The position numbers and the translations under genes are program-made. From positions 5,178,001 to 5,242,000 of the forward strand of contig NZ_CP146232.1 of NCBI RefSeq assembly GCF_037040815.1: a stretch of 64,000 bases of DNA, written 5' to 3'. The stretch comes from Pararoseomonas sp. SCSIO 73927. Its GTDB lineage: Bacteria > Pseudomonadota > Alphaproteobacteria > Acetobacterales > Acetobacteraceae. This document shows positions 10,601-18,731 of the stretch, piece after piece. Positions within the stretch are counted from its first letter, which is position 1. Every line of letters begins with the position of its first letter. The notes under the pieces are model-generated. The model had not been told where the DNA came from. It ran no database searches and saw only the letters and a program-made list of their open reading frames with translations.

Positions 10601-13600
10601 CAGCGACGTCGGCGCCGGCGGCGTGACGTCCAGCTTTACCCTGGCTTCCGGCGGGAGCGCGGCGAACGTCTCGGCGGGCGTGTTCACGCCGACGACGGTG
10701 AGCGGCAGCGCCTTCGTGGACGCGAACGGGGATGGCGTGCTGAGCGGCGGCGAGGCGGGCGCGGCGGGGGTTGCCGTGCAGCTCCTCGCGGCCGACGGCA
10801 CGGTGGTGGCCACCACCACCACCTCCGATACCGGCGCCTACCTCTTCACCGGCGTCGCGCCCGGCACCTACCAGGTGCAGTTCACCGGGCCGGCCGGCAC
10901 CGTGTTCACCGGCCAGGACCAGGGCGGGAACGACGCAATCGACAGCGATGTCGGCGCGACTGGCCGCACCGGCTCCGTCGTCGTCGGCTCCGGCCAGGCG
11001 GTGGCGAACGTCTCGGCCGGCTTCTTCGCCCCGACCTCCATCTCCGGCACCTCCTTCACCGACACCAACGGCGACGGCATCCAGGGCACCGGCGAGGCGG
11101 GCGTGGCCGGCCAGACCGTGCAGCTGCTGAGCGCGGCCGGGAACGTGGTGGCCACCACCACGACCGGCGCGGGCGGCGCCTACTCCTTCGCCAACCTCGC
11201 GCCCGGCACCTACCAGGTGCAGTTCGCCGCCGCCACCGGCACCGTCTTCACCGCCCGCGACCAGGGCACGGACGATGCGGTGGACAGCGACGTCGGCGCC
11301 AACGGGCGGTCGGCCCCGATCACCCTCGCCTCCGGCGGTAGCGCGGCCAATGTCTCGGCGGGCAGCTTCACCCCCGTCACCGTCTCCGGCAACGTCTTCA
11401 CCGACACCAACGGCGACGGCATCCGCGGCGCGGGCGAGGCCGGCGTCGCCGGCACCACCGTCCAGCTCCTCAACAGCGCGGGCGCCGTGGTGGCCACCAC
11501 CACCACGGGCGCGGATGGCGGCTACAGCTTCGGCGGCGTCGGGCCGGACACCTACCAGGTGCAGTTCGTCGGTCCGGCCGGCACCGTCTTCACCGCCCAG
11601 GACCGGGGCGGCGACGACGCGGTGGACAGCGATGCGGACACGGGCGGGCGCAGCGGTACCTTCACCCTTGCCTCCGGCGGAAGCATCCCGAACGTCTCCG
11701 CGGGCATCTTCACGCCCGTCACCGTCTCCGGCAGCTTCTTCACCGACACCAACGGCGACGGGATCCGCGGCGCGAACGAGGCCGGGATCGCCGACCAGAC
11801 CGTGCAGCTGCTTAACGAGGCCGGGGCCGTGGTGGCCACCACCACCACGGGCGCGGGCGGCGCCTACTCCTTCGCCGGGGTCGCGCCCGGCACCTACCAG
11901 GTGCAGTTCACCGGGCCGGCCGGCGCGGTGTTCACCGGTCAGGACCGGGGCGGCGACGACGCGGTGGACAGCGACGCGGGCGCGGGCGGGCGGACGGCGG
12001 CCTTCAACCTCGCCTCCGGGGGCAGCGCGGCCAATGTCTCGGCCGGCGCCTTCGTGCCGGTCACCATCGGCGGGGCGAACGACTTCGTCTTCGCGGACAA
12101 CAACCGGAACGGCGTGCGCGATGCCGGGGAAGGCGGGTTGGCGGGCATCACCGTCCAGCTGCTGAACGCCGACGGCAGCGTGGCGGCCACCACCACCACG
12201 CGGGCGGACGGGACCTACGGCTTCGCGAACGTGACGCCCGGGCAGTACCAGCTGCAGTTCGTGGCGCCCAATGGCGCCACCTTCAGCCCGCGCAACGTCG
12301 GGCCGGACGACACGATCGACAGCGACGTCTCGCCGAGGGACGGGCGCTCCCCGCTCCTCACCCTCAACTCCGGCGCCACGCTGAACGACTTCGCGGCGGG
12401 GCTCTTCGTGCCGGCCTCCATCACCGGGGCGAATGACTTCGTCTTCGCGGACAACAACAACAACGGCATCCGCGACGCCGGGGAAGGCGGGCTGGCCGGG
12501 GTGACCGTGCGGCTGCTGAACCCGGACGGGACCGTGGCGGCCACCACGGCCACGCGGGCGGACGGCACCTACTCCTTCGCCGGGGTCGCGCCCGGGCAGT
12601 ACCAGGTGCAGTTCGTGGCGCCCGATGGGGCCACCTTCAGCCCGCGCAACGCGGGAGATGACGACACGATCGACAGCGACGTGGCGCCGAGGGATGGGAC
12701 CACCCCGCTCATCACCCTCAGCCCGGGCGGGACGATCGACAACCTGGCGGCGGGGCTCTTCGTGCCCGGCAACTTCGGCGGACCGGGCAACCTGGCCTTC
12801 GCCGACAACAACCGGAACGGCGTGCGCGACGCCGGCGAGGGCGGGCTGGCCGGGCTGACCGTGCAGCTTCTGAACGCCGATGGCAGCGTGGCCGCCACCA
12901 CCACCACGGGGGCGGACGGGACCTATTCCTTCGCCGGGGTGGCACCGGGGCAGTACCAGGTGCAGTTCGTGGCCCCGAACGGCGCCACCTTCAGCCCGGC
13001 CGATGTCGGGACTGACGACACGGTGGACAGCGACGCGGCCCCGGGCACCGGGCGCACGGGGCTGATCACGGTCGGGACGGGCGGGGTGGTCAGCAACGTC
13101 GCCGCCGGCCTCTTCGTGCCGGCGAGCGTGGGCGGAGCAGGCGACATCGTCTTCGCGGACAACAACAACAACGGCATCCGTGATGCCGGGGAAGGCGGGC
13201 TGGCCGGGATCACGGTGCGGCTGCTGAACCCGGACGGCACCGTGGCGGCCACCACCACCACTCGGGCGGACGGCACCTACGGCTTCGCGGGCGTGACGCC
13301 CGGGCAGTACCAGGTGCAGTTCGTGGCGCCGAACGGGGCCACCTTCAGCCCGGCCGATGTCGGGACCGACGACACGGTGGACAGCGATGCCGCACCGGGC
13401 ACCGGGCTGTCTTCCCTCGTCGAGATCGGCCCCGGGGGGACGCTGGACAACCTGGCGGCGGGCCTCTTCGTGCCCGCGGCCTTCACCGGCCGCGGCAACC
13501 TGGCCTTCGCCGACAACAACCGGAACGGCATCCGCGATGCCGGCGAGGGCGGGCTGGCCGGGCTCACGGTGCAGCTGCTGAACCCGGACGGGACGGTGGC

Positions 13601-16600
13601 GGCCACCACAACGACGGCGGCGAACGGGACCTACTCCTTCGCCGGGGTCGCGCCGGGGCAGTATCAGGTGCAGTTCGTGGCGCCCAACGGCGCCACCTTC
13701 AGCCCTGCGAATGCCGGCACGGACGACGCGGTGGACAGCGACGCGGCCCCGGGCACCGGGCGCACGGACCTGATCACGGTCGGGCCGGGTGGGGTGGTGA
13801 ACAACGTGGCCGCCGGCATCTTCCTGCCGGCCTCCATCAGCGGGGCGAACGACTTTGTCTTCGCGGACAACAACCGGAACGGCGTGCGCGACGCCGGGGA
13901 AGGCGGGTTGGCGGGCATCACCGTCCAGCTGCTGAACCCGGACGGCACCGTGGCGGCCACCACCAGCACGGGGGCGGACGGGACCTACTCCTTCGCGGGC
14001 GTGACCCCCGGGCAGTACCAGGTGCAGTTCGTGGCGCCGAACGGCGCCACCTTCAGCCCGCGCAATGTGGGGCCGGACGACACGATCGACAGCGACGTGT
14101 CGCCGAGGGATGGCCGCACGCCGCTGCTCACCCTCGCACCGGGGAGCGCGATCAACGACCTGGCCGCGGGCCTCTTCGTGCCGGGCGGGATCACCGGGGC
14201 GGGCGACATCGTCTTCGCGGACAACAACCGGAACGGCATCCGTGACGCCGGGGAAGGCGGGCTGGCGGGCATCACCGTCCAGCTGCTGAACCCGGACGGA
14301 ACGGTGGCGGCCACCACGGCGACGCGGGCGGACGGGACCTACTCCTTCGCCGGGGTCGCGCCGGGGCAGTACCAGGTGCAGTTCGTGGCCCCGAACGGTG
14401 CCACCTTCAGCCCTGCCGATGCGGGCGACGACACGGTGGACAGCGACGCGGCCCCGGGCACCGGGCGCACGGGGCTGGTCACGGTCTCTCCGGGCGGGAC
14501 GATCGACAATCTGGCGGCGGGGCTCTTCGTGCCCGGCGGCTTCGGAGGCACGGGCAACCTGGCCTTCGCGGACAACAACCGGAACGGCGTGCGCGACGCC
14601 GGCGAGGGCGGGCTGGCCGGCCTCACGGTGCAACTGCTGAACGCCGACGGCAGCGTGGCGGCCACCACCACCACGGGGGCGGACGGGAGCTACAACTTCG
14701 CGGGGGTGGCGCCGGGGCAGTACCAGGTTCAGTTCGTTGCACCCAACGGTGCCACCTTCAGCCCGGCCGATGTCGGCGCGGACGACACGGTGGACAGCGA
14801 CGCGGCCCCGGGCACCGGGCGCACGGAGCTGATTACGGTCGGGCCGGGCGGCGTCGTCAGCAACGTGGCCGCCGGGCTCTTCGTGCCGGCCTCGATCAGC
14901 GGGGGCAACAACTTCGTCTTCGCGGACAACAACCGGAACGGCATCCGTGACGCCGGGGAGGCGGGGCTGGCCGGGATCACCGTCCAGCTGCTCAATCCCG
15001 ACGGGACGGTGGCGGCGACCACCACCACCACCCGGACCGGCGCCTACTCCTTCACGGGGGTCGCGCCGGGGCAGTACCAGGTGCAGTTCGTGGGGCCCGA
15101 CGGCGCCACCTTCAGCCCCCGCAACGTCGGGCCGGACGACACCATCGACAGCGACGTCTCGCCGAGGGACGGGCGCACGCCGCTGCTCACCCTCGCGCCG
15201 GGGAGCAACATCAACGACCTGGCGGCAGGCCTCTTCGTGCCGGCCTCCATCACCGGGGCGAACGACTTCGTCTTCGCGGACAACAACCGGAACGGCATCC
15301 GCGATGCCGGCGAGACGGGGCTGGCCGGGATCACGGTGCGGCTGCTGAACACGGACGGCACCGTGGCCGCCACCACGACCACGGGGGCGAACGGGAACTA
15401 CAGCTTCACCGGCCTGGCCGCGGGGCAGTACCAGGTGCAGTTCGTGGCCCCGAACGGCGCCACCTTCAGCCCCCGCAACATCGGGCCGGACGACACGATC
15501 GACAGCGACGTGACGCCGAGGGACGGGACCAGCCCATTCCTCACCCTCAACCCCGGCACGACGATCGACAACCTGGCGGCGGGGCTCTTCGTGCCCGGCA
15601 GCTTCGGGGGGTCGGGCGACGTGGTCTTCGCGGACAACAACCGGAACGGCATCCGCGACGCCGGCGAGGCGGGGCTGGCGGGCGTCACCGTCCGCCTGCT
15701 GAACCCGGACGGGTCGGTGCTGGCCACCACCACGACGGCGGCAAACGGGACCTACACCTTCGCGGGGGTGGCGCCGGGGCAGTACCAGGTGGAGTTCGTG
15801 GCCCCCACGGGCGCGGTCTTCAGCCCGGCGGATGTCGGCGCGAACGACGCGGTGGACAGCGACGCGGCCCCGGGCACCGGGCGCACGGAGCTGGTCACGG
15901 TCGGGCCGGGCGGGGTGGTGAACAACGTCGCGGCAGGCCTCTTCGTGCCGGCCACGATCGGGGGGGCGAACGACTTTGCCTTCCTGGACAGCAACCGCAA
16001 CGGCATCCGCGACCTCGGGGAGGACGGGCTGGCGGGGATCACCGTCCAGCTGCTGAACCCGGACGGCACGGTGGCGGCCACCACCACCACGGGGGCGGAC
16101 GGCACCTACAGCTTCGGGGAGGTTGCCGCCGGCCGCTACCAAGTGGGGTTCGTCGCGCCCACGGGCTACGGCTTCAGCCCGCGGAACGTCGGCACCGACG
16201 ACACCATCGACAGCGACGTGACCCCGAGGGACGGCCGCACGCCGCTTCTCACGCTGGCGCCGGGCTCGAACCTGGACGACCTGGCGGCGGGGCTGTTCCA
16301 GATCACCGCGCAGGTGGGCGGCAACGCCTACATCGACGCCAACGGCAACGGCCTCCGCGATGCGGGGGAGGCCGGGCTGGCCGGGGTGGAGGTGCGACTG
16401 CTCGACGCCAACGGCGCGGTGCTCGGGCCGGTGACGACGACGGATGAGGGCGGGAACTACTACTTCACCGGCCTCGCCGCCGGGAGCTACCGGGTGCAGT
16501 TCGCGCCGCTGATCGGGACGGCCTTCACCCTGCAGGACGCGGGCGGGACCGAGTTCCTGGACAGCGACGCATCCCCGGTGAACGGGGTGTCCAGCCTGGT

Positions 16601-17642
16601 GGTCACGCTCGGGGCCAACACCTCCGACCTCCGCAGCACGGTGGGGCTGGTGCTCGCGCTCGATCCGCTGACCGGGCTGGTGCCGCCCACCAACCTCACG
16701 GACGGTCCGGACGGGTTCCCCGGCACCCCTGACTCCGACCACATCTTCGGCGGGGCGGGCAACGACTCGATCAACGGGCTGGGCAGCAACGACGCCCTCT
16801 ACGGCGAGGAGGGCGAGGACTCGCTGAATGGCCTGGCGGGCGACGACTTCCTGAGCGGTGGCAACGGGAACGACAACGTCCAGGGCCAGGAGGGGAACGA
16901 CACCATCTTCGGCGGTGCCGGCGACGACATCGGCGAGGGCGGGGCCGGGAACGACCTGCTGCAATCCGGCGCCGGGAACGACAACATGCAGGGAGAGGGA
17001 GACAACGACACCCTGTTCGGCGGCAGCGGCAACGACATCCTGACGGGCAACACGGGCGACGACATCGTGGTCGGCGGCACCGGCAACGACTCGCTGCAGG
17101 GCGCCGAGGGCACCGACATCGTCATCGGCGGCCAGGATGACGGGCGGATGAGCCTGAACGCTGCGGGCCGCGTGACCGGCATCGTCTTCGGCGACGTGAT
17201 CGAGGGCAATGGCGGGGCGGACGCCTTCGTCTGGCAGGCCGGGGACGGCGTGGACTTCATGCTGGACTTCAACCCGAACGAGGGCGACACGCTGACCATC
17301 TACGGCTTCACGCGGTTCCAGGTGGTGGAGCGCACGGAGCAGGGGCAGATGGCGCTCTACCTGGACGACAACTCCGGCTTCATCCTGAACAACGGGGTGT
17401 TCCAGGGATCCACCGCCAACGACGTGCTGCCGGGCGTCCGCTTCGTCGCCTCCACCGCGGATGCGCCGGGCTCGATCGTCAGCGGGGACGCGGTGGTGCC
17501 GGTGCTGGCGCAGAACTGGTTCGCGCGCTTCACCGGTGCGGCGGAGGTGCCGGTCTCGCAGGGCTTCGTGGAAGCGGAAGGCCCGCCGGCCCCGCTGGTG
17601 CTGCTGACCGCCCCGGACCATCACGGGATCACCTTCACCTGA
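4602..17642 (+). CDS. Giant secreted/surface repeat protein with about 33 SdrD-B-like domains and RTX repeats
   Basis: A 4346-residue protein. Residues 1-206 form a beta-rich head with 'YFGLEWGSVDAGNTISFYNG', a pattern known from exosortase-associated surface proteins of the Npun_F0296 type. Residues 207 to about 4017 are some 33 tandem domains of 114-118 residues, each with an EF-hand-like loop (DxNGDGIxGxGE or DNNRNGIRDAGE) and 'PGTYQVQF', typical of SdrD-B/Cna-B prealbumin-like folds that bind calcium. About 14 RTX nonapeptides (GGAGNDxxx) cover residues 4044-4181, then a 165-residue tail. No N-terminal signal, LPXTG or PEP-CTERM is present, so type I secretion is likely, although no ABC exporter lies in the window. 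I take the ATG at 4602 after GGAG rather than the longer frame opening at 4506. Role inferred: calcium-stiffened adhesin or matrix protein beside the exopolysaccharide locus. Confidence 0.9.
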   Translation: MAVTVNTTLGAIPGNSNVTLLTLGTSTITGEVTDSILRFGSGNTITFAGTSGVYHGTQSGTAATPYGEAGNYFAVGSTQGATVNYASVQRYFGLEWGSVDAGNTISFYNGTTLVYQITGAQVASGASGSQGADGTLFVNINFTSPTLGYNRVVMTTPSPAFEFGNIASSPVNIPLTAGQQESPVVVTATDTETNRIVGFDTAPANLSGTVFLDANADGTRGTADGGVSGVTVRLFNASNVLVSTDVTDANGRYDFNNVPAGTYSVRFTAPSGNSFSPTASGASGSGVNSTGSGTVTLAAGSTGSVNAGIFTPGSISGFAFNDTNGSGTQDLLEPALAGQTVQLLNSAGTVVATTTTSLLGAYSFNNVTPGTYTVQFSSPTGTVFTAQDQGTNDAVDSDVGANGRTAPIVLNSGGSVTNVAAGSFVPATVSGAVFTDSNGDGIRGTGDTAVAGATVQLVNTSGAVVATTTSSATGAYSFTGVAPGTYQVQFVAPSGTVFTLQNQGLNAAVDSDAGANGRTGSFVLVAGGSTTNLSAGVFTPVSVSGTAFVDANADGIQGTGEAGIAGQTVTLVNALGLPVATTTTGANGAYSFTGLQPGTYAVQFPVLTGSTFSPQDQGGNDAVDSDVNALGRSANLTLASGGTATNVSAGSYVPATVSGVGFVDVNGDGVQGAGELGIVGQTVQLLNPAGNVVATTLTGLGGAYSFLGVTPGTYQVRFLAPLGSTFTGQDQGTNDAVDSDVAADGRSAAITLISGGTVSNLSAGSFVPGTIAGSVFNDVNGNGLRNPLAPVVAGATVQLINGSGAVVATTTTSSLGNYSFTNVAPGTYQVQFVAPNGTVFSPQNQGLDLALDSDADPATGRTGNIVILSGGSNITTSAGVFTPVSIAGSFFTDVNGDGILGAGEPGIAGRTVQLLNAAGGVVATTTTAASGAYAFTNIAPGTYQVQFAAPAGAVFTARNQGGNAAVDSDANANGRTELITLTSGQSAPNISAGAYVPATISGVGFLDNNGDGIQGGGEAGVAGQTVQLLNAAGVVVASTTTGANGAYSFANVAPGTYQVGFVAPAGSAFTAQDQGTNDAADSDVSAATGRTGNITVASGQAVANVSAGTFVPVSISGVVFNDADASGVREPGEAGVTGATVRLLAESGAVVATTTTGTGGAYSFSGLAPGQYQVQFVAPNGTVFTAQDQGTNDNFDSDANQTTGTTAVISLVSGRTVVNIGAGVYTPAATGTGNIFFVDANGNGVRDAGEAGVANARVQLVNGAGTVVATSTTDANGTYAFTGVAPGTYQVQFVAPGGTVFTAQDAGGNEAIDSDVNAAGRSGSITVAQGGTISNIGAGIFVPVSVSGRVFVDSNGDGIQGGNDAGVTGQTVQLLNAAGNLVATTTTGAGGAYAFNGLPPGQYQVQFSAPAGSLFTAQDQGTNSAVDSDANPATGRTGLLTLTSGGSAANISAGTYVPVSLSGTAFTDANADGVQGAGETGTSGQAVQLLNTAGNVVATTTTGAGGAYSFTGLPPGTYQVQFAAPAGAVFTAQDQGGNDAVDSDVAPTTGRTAPITLASGQAATNISAGSFTTVSLGGTVFADTNGDGIQGTGEAGVAGQTVQLLNAAGAVVATTTTSANGTYSFTGVTPGTYQVGFVTPAGTVFSAQDQGGNDAVDSDASPANGRTAAITLASGGSAANVSAGVFTPTTVSGSAFVDANGDGVLSGGEAGAAGVAVQLLAADGTVVATTTTSDTGAYLFTGVAPGTYQVQFTGPAGTVFTGQDQGGNDAIDSDVGATGRTGSVVVGSGQAVANVSAGFFAPTSISGTSFTDTNGDGIQGTGEAGVAGQTVQLLSAAGNVVATTTTGAGGAYSFANLAPGTYQVQFAAATGTVFTARDQGTDDAVDSDVGANGRSAPITLASGGSAANVSAGSFTPVTVSGNVFTDTNGDGIRGAGEAGVAGTTVQLLNSAGAVVATTTTSGAGAYAFANVTPGTYQVRFNGPAGTVFTTRDVGTDDTVDSDVGAGGVTSSFTLASGGSAANVSAGVFTPTTVSGSAFVDANGDGVLSGGEAGAAGVAVQLLAADGTVVATTTTSDTGAYLFTGVAPGTYQVQFTGPAGTVFTGQDQGGNDAIDSDVGATGRTGSVVVGSGQAVANVSAGFFAPTSISGTSFTDTNGDGIQGTGEAGVAGQTVQLLSAAGNVVATTTTGAGGAYSFANLAPGTYQVQFAAATGTVFTARDQGTDDAVDSDVGANGRSAPITLASGGSAANVSAGSFTPVTVSGNVFTDTNGDGIRGAGEAGVAGTTVQLLNSAGAVVATTTTGADGGYSFGGVGPDTYQVQFVGPAGTVFTAQDRGGDDAVDSDADTGGRSGTFTLASGGSIPNVSAGIFTPVTVSGSFFTDTNGDGIRGANEAGIADQTVQLLNEAGAVVATTTTGAGGAYSFAGVAPGTYQVQFTGPAGAVFTGQDRGGDDAVDSDAGAGGRTAAFNLASGGSAANVSAGAFVPVTIGGANDFVFADNNRNGVRDAGEGGLAGITVQLLNADGSVAATTTTRADGTYGFANVTPGQYQLQFVAPNGATFSPRNVGPDDTIDSDVSPRDGRSPLLTLNSGATLNDFAAGLFVPASITGANDFVFADNNNNGIRDAGEGGLAGVTVRLLNPDGTVAATTATRADGTYSFAGVAPGQYQVQFVAPDGATFSPRNAGDDDTIDSDVAPRDGTTPLITLSPGGTIDNLAAGLFVPGNFGGPGNLAFADNNRNGVRDAGEGGLAGLTVQLLNADGSVAATTTTGADGTYSFAGVAPGQYQVQFVAPNGATFSPADVGTDDTVDSDAAPGTGRTGLITVGTGGVVSNVAAGLFVPASVGGAGDIVFADNNNNGIRDAGEGGLAGITVRLLNPDGTVAATTTTRADGTYGFAGVTPGQYQVQFVAPNGATFSPADVGTDDTVDSDAAPGTGLSSLVEIGPGGTLDNLAAGLFVPAAFTGRGNLAFADNNRNGIRDAGEGGLAGLTVQLLNPDGTVAATTTTAANGTYSFAGVAPGQYQVQFVAPNGATFSPANAGTDDAVDSDAAPGTGRTDLITVGPGGVVNNVAAGIFLPASISGANDFVFADNNRNGVRDAGEGGLAGITVQLLNPDGTVAATTSTGADGTYSFAGVTPGQYQVQFVAPNGATFSPRNVGPDDTIDSDVSPRDGRTPLLTLAPGSAINDLAAGLFVPGGITGAGDIVFADNNRNGIRDAGEGGLAGITVQLLNPDGTVAATTATRADGTYSFAGVAPGQYQVQFVAPNGATFSPADAGDDTVDSDAAPGTGRTGLVTVSPGGTIDNLAAGLFVPGGFGGTGNLAFADNNRNGVRDAGEGGLAGLTVQLLNADGSVAATTTTGADGSYNFAGVAPGQYQVQFVAPNGATFSPADVGADDTVDSDAAPGTGRTELITVGPGGVVSNVAAGLFVPASISGGNNFVFADNNRNGIRDAGEAGLAGITVQLLNPDGTVAATTTTTRTGAYSFTGVAPGQYQVQFVGPDGATFSPRNVGPDDTIDSDVSPRDGRTPLLTLAPGSNINDLAAGLFVPASITGANDFVFADNNRNGIRDAGETGLAGITVRLLNTDGTVAATTTTGANGNYSFTGLAAGQYQVQFVAPNGATFSPRNIGPDDTIDSDVTPRDGTSPFLTLNPGTTIDNLAAGLFVPGSFGGSGDVVFADNNRNGIRDAGEAGLAGVTVRLLNPDGSVLATTTTAANGTYTFAGVAPGQYQVEFVAPTGAVFSPADVGANDAVDSDAAPGTGRTELVTVGPGGVVNNVAAGLFVPATIGGANDFAFLDSNRNGIRDLGEDGLAGITVQLLNPDGTVAATTTTGADGTYSFGEVAAGRYQVGFVAPTGYGFSPRNVGTDDTIDSDVTPRDGRTPLLTLAPGSNLDDLAAGLFQITAQVGGNAYIDANGNGLRDAGEAGLAGVEVRLLDANGAVLGPVTTTDEGGNYYFTGLAAGSYRVQFAPLIGTAFTLQDAGGTEFLDSDASPVNGVSSLVVTLGANTSDLRSTVGLVLALDPLTGLVPPTNLTDGPDGFPGTPDSDHIFGGAGNDSINGLGSNDALYGEEGEDSLNGLAGDDFLSGGNGNDNVQGQEGNDTIFGGAGDDIGEGGAGNDLLQSGAGNDNMQGEGDNDTLFGGSGNDILTGNTGDDIVVGGTGNDSLQGAEGTDIVIGGQDDGRMSLNAAGRVTGIVFGDVIEGNGGADAFVWQAGDGVDFMLDFNPNEGDTLTIYGFTRFQVVERTEQGQMALYLDDNSGFILNNGVFQGSTANDVLPGVRFVASTADAPGSIVSGDAVVPVLAQNWFARFTGAAEVPVSQGFVEAEGPPAPLVLLTAPDHHGITFT
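9630..10465 (+). repeat. Copy 1 of an 836-bp identical tandem duplication inside the array
   Basis: By eye this block is identical to 10656-11491, offset by 1026 bp (exactly three domains of 342 residues). It covers repeats 14, 15 and the first part of 16. The first mismatch upstream is at 9629 (a versus g at 10655) and identity ends at 10466 (c versus g at 11492). Confidence 0.88.
10656..11491 (+). repeat. Copy 2 of the 836-bp tandem duplication
   Basis: Second copy of the block at 9630-10465, giving repeats 17, 18 and the start of 19. Other neighbouring domains differ by many silent and amino-acid changes, so the identity points to a recent duplication rather than selection on the protein. 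Confidence 0.88.
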
Positions 17643-17673
17643 CGATCCCGCCCGAGCGGCAGATGGAAGAACG

Positions 17674-17706
17674 GAGGGGGGCCGGACGGAATGTCCGGCC
17701 CCCCTC
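17674..17706 (+). terminator. Strong hairpin terminator after the giant gene
   Basis: A 14-bp perfect GC-rich stem (17674-17687 paired with 17693-17706) with a five-base loop 'ggaat', followed by a pyrimidine-rich tail 'tctcctttcc'. It lies 32 bp past the giant gene's stop and about 95 bp before the convergent export gene, so it may serve both directions. Confidence 0.8.
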
Positions 17707-17802
17707 TCCTTTCCGGGGGGACGGGCGTGGCCGTCCCGCGCAGGGGGGGCCAAGCGCGGCCTGGAACGGTGGAGGGGCGGCGCCGGCGCGCCGCCCGACG
17801 CC

Positions 17803-18393
17803 TCAGAAGCGCCGCTCGAGGACCGTCAGGACGTCGCCCGGCTCGAGCACGGCGTCGCGGCCCGCGAGGTACTCGCGCCGCGCCTCGCCCTCCGCGGCCC
17901 GCTGGATCACCAGCCGGTCGCGCACCGCGCGGGGCGAGAAGCCACCCGCCAGGGCGACGGCCGCGAGGGCGGTGAGGCCGGGCTGCCAGGCGAAGGCGCC
18001 GCCGCGCTCCACCTCGCCCAGCACGAAAACGGAGCGGTAGGCCACCACCTCCACCGCCGTCCGCGGCTCGTCGAGGAAGCCGCGGCGCTTGATCTCCCGG
18101 TCGATCTCCTCGCGCAGGGCGGAGACGGTGAGGCCGGTGGCGGGCACGGGGCCGAGCAGCGGGATGGAGATGGCGCCGGCATCCCCGACCCGGAAGGTGC
18201 CGGAGAGGCGCGCCTCCTCGAAGACGGTGACCCGCACCTCGTCGCCGGCGGCGAGGCGGTAGGGGCCCGTGGCGGCGGGCGGAAGGGGGAGGAAACCGCG
18301 GGCCGGGTCGCAGGCCGGGAGCGCGCCGGCCGCGAGGACAAGGGCCAGGACGGAGCGCCTTCCCCGGCGGCCCGAGGCGCGCTCCGCCGCCAT
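17803..18393 (-). CDS. Polysaccharide export lipoprotein, Wza/GumB family
   Basis: A 196-residue protein. The N-terminus has a basic start, a hydrophobic stretch and 'LPAC', a plausible lipobox near residue 25, suggesting a lipoprotein. Then comes the Poly_export domain ('YRLAAGDEVRVTVFEEARLSG', 'GAISIPLLGPVPATGLTVSAL') and one SLBB-like segment ('VFVLGEVERGGAFAWQPGLT'). Such proteins form the periplasmic/outer-membrane channel through which exopolysaccharide leaves, partnered by a Wzz-type protein, here at 22851-24395. The ATG at 18393 follows a GGAG; an upstream ATG at 18423 is also in frame. It is convergent to the giant gene and divergent from the initiating transferase gene. Confidence 0.87.
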   Translation of the reverse strand: MAAERASGRRGRRSVLALVLAAGALPACDPARGFLPLPPAATGPYRLAAGDEVRVTVFEEARLSGTFRVGDAGAISIPLLGPVPATGLTVSALREEIDREIKRRGFLDEPRTAVEVVAYRSVFVLGEVERGGAFAWQPGLTALAAVALAGGFSPRAVRDRLVIQRAAEGEARREYLAGRDAVLEPGDVLTVLERRF

Positions 18394-18618
18394 CGGTCTC
18401 GCTCCGGGGGAGTCGGGAATCATGCGGCCACTTACCGGGACGATTCGCCCACGATCAAGTGGGCGTGGGCAAGCGGGACCGTTGAGCGTGTGCTCCGGAT
18501 GAGAACGCCGGCCGCCGCAATGGAAAGACGCCCACAGTAACGAGACGGTAACTTCAAGCACTCGCGGCGGCGGCTCAGGTACTTGCGGCAGAGTAGATCG
18601 CTTCCGCGCGCCGCACCG

Positions 18619-18676
18619 GGGAACAAGGTTCCCGGATTAACGAAACCGTGAAGAGTGTCTAAAAAACTTTCACTCT
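18619..18676. promoter_or_regulatory. Divergent intergenic region of the exopolysaccharide locus, with dyads
   Basis: The stretch 18394-18731 separates the export gene (minus) from the initiating transferase gene (plus) and contains no credible gene. Its right half is A+T-rich. Two inverted repeats are visible: GGGAAC-AAG-GTTCCC at 18619-18633 and AGAGTG-N13-CACTCT at 18652-18676, the latter around an A-rich centre. These are candidate operators for divergent control of the locus. Confidence 0.35.
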
Positions 18677-18731
18677 CTCCGCTTTGTTGTAAGTGAACGA
18701 GACATTAACACGCGGTGGATGGAACTTGTCG

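Larger units (their letters stand above)
5220..16650 (+). repeat. Array of about 33 SdrD-B domain repeats (subtype A x20, subtype B x12, one terminal variant)
   Basis: Repeats 1-20 (subtype A, about 114 residues each) begin like 'SGTVFxDxNGDG' and run to about 12060. Repeats 21-32 (subtype B, about 118 residues) have 'xFADNNRNGIRDAGE'. Repeat 33 ('GGNAYIDANGNGLRDAGE') is divergent and caps the array. Repeats 2, 6 and 9 have weaker calcium loops, and repeat 27 lacks one residue before 'DSDAAPG'. Confidence 0.9.

Noticed and set aside
9411..17753. A 2780-residue open frame on the minus strand, antisense to the adhesin
   Set aside because: Its translation is a low-complexity repeat of Arg/His/Gly/Val-rich segments that mirrors the adhesin repeats. 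High GC and the periodic sequence keep the frame open; there is no independent domain or ribosome site.
18394..18626. Extended N-terminus of the export lipoprotein (frame open to 18561)
   Set aside because: The added residues lack any signal or domain, and the lipobox is placed correctly only with the start at 18393.
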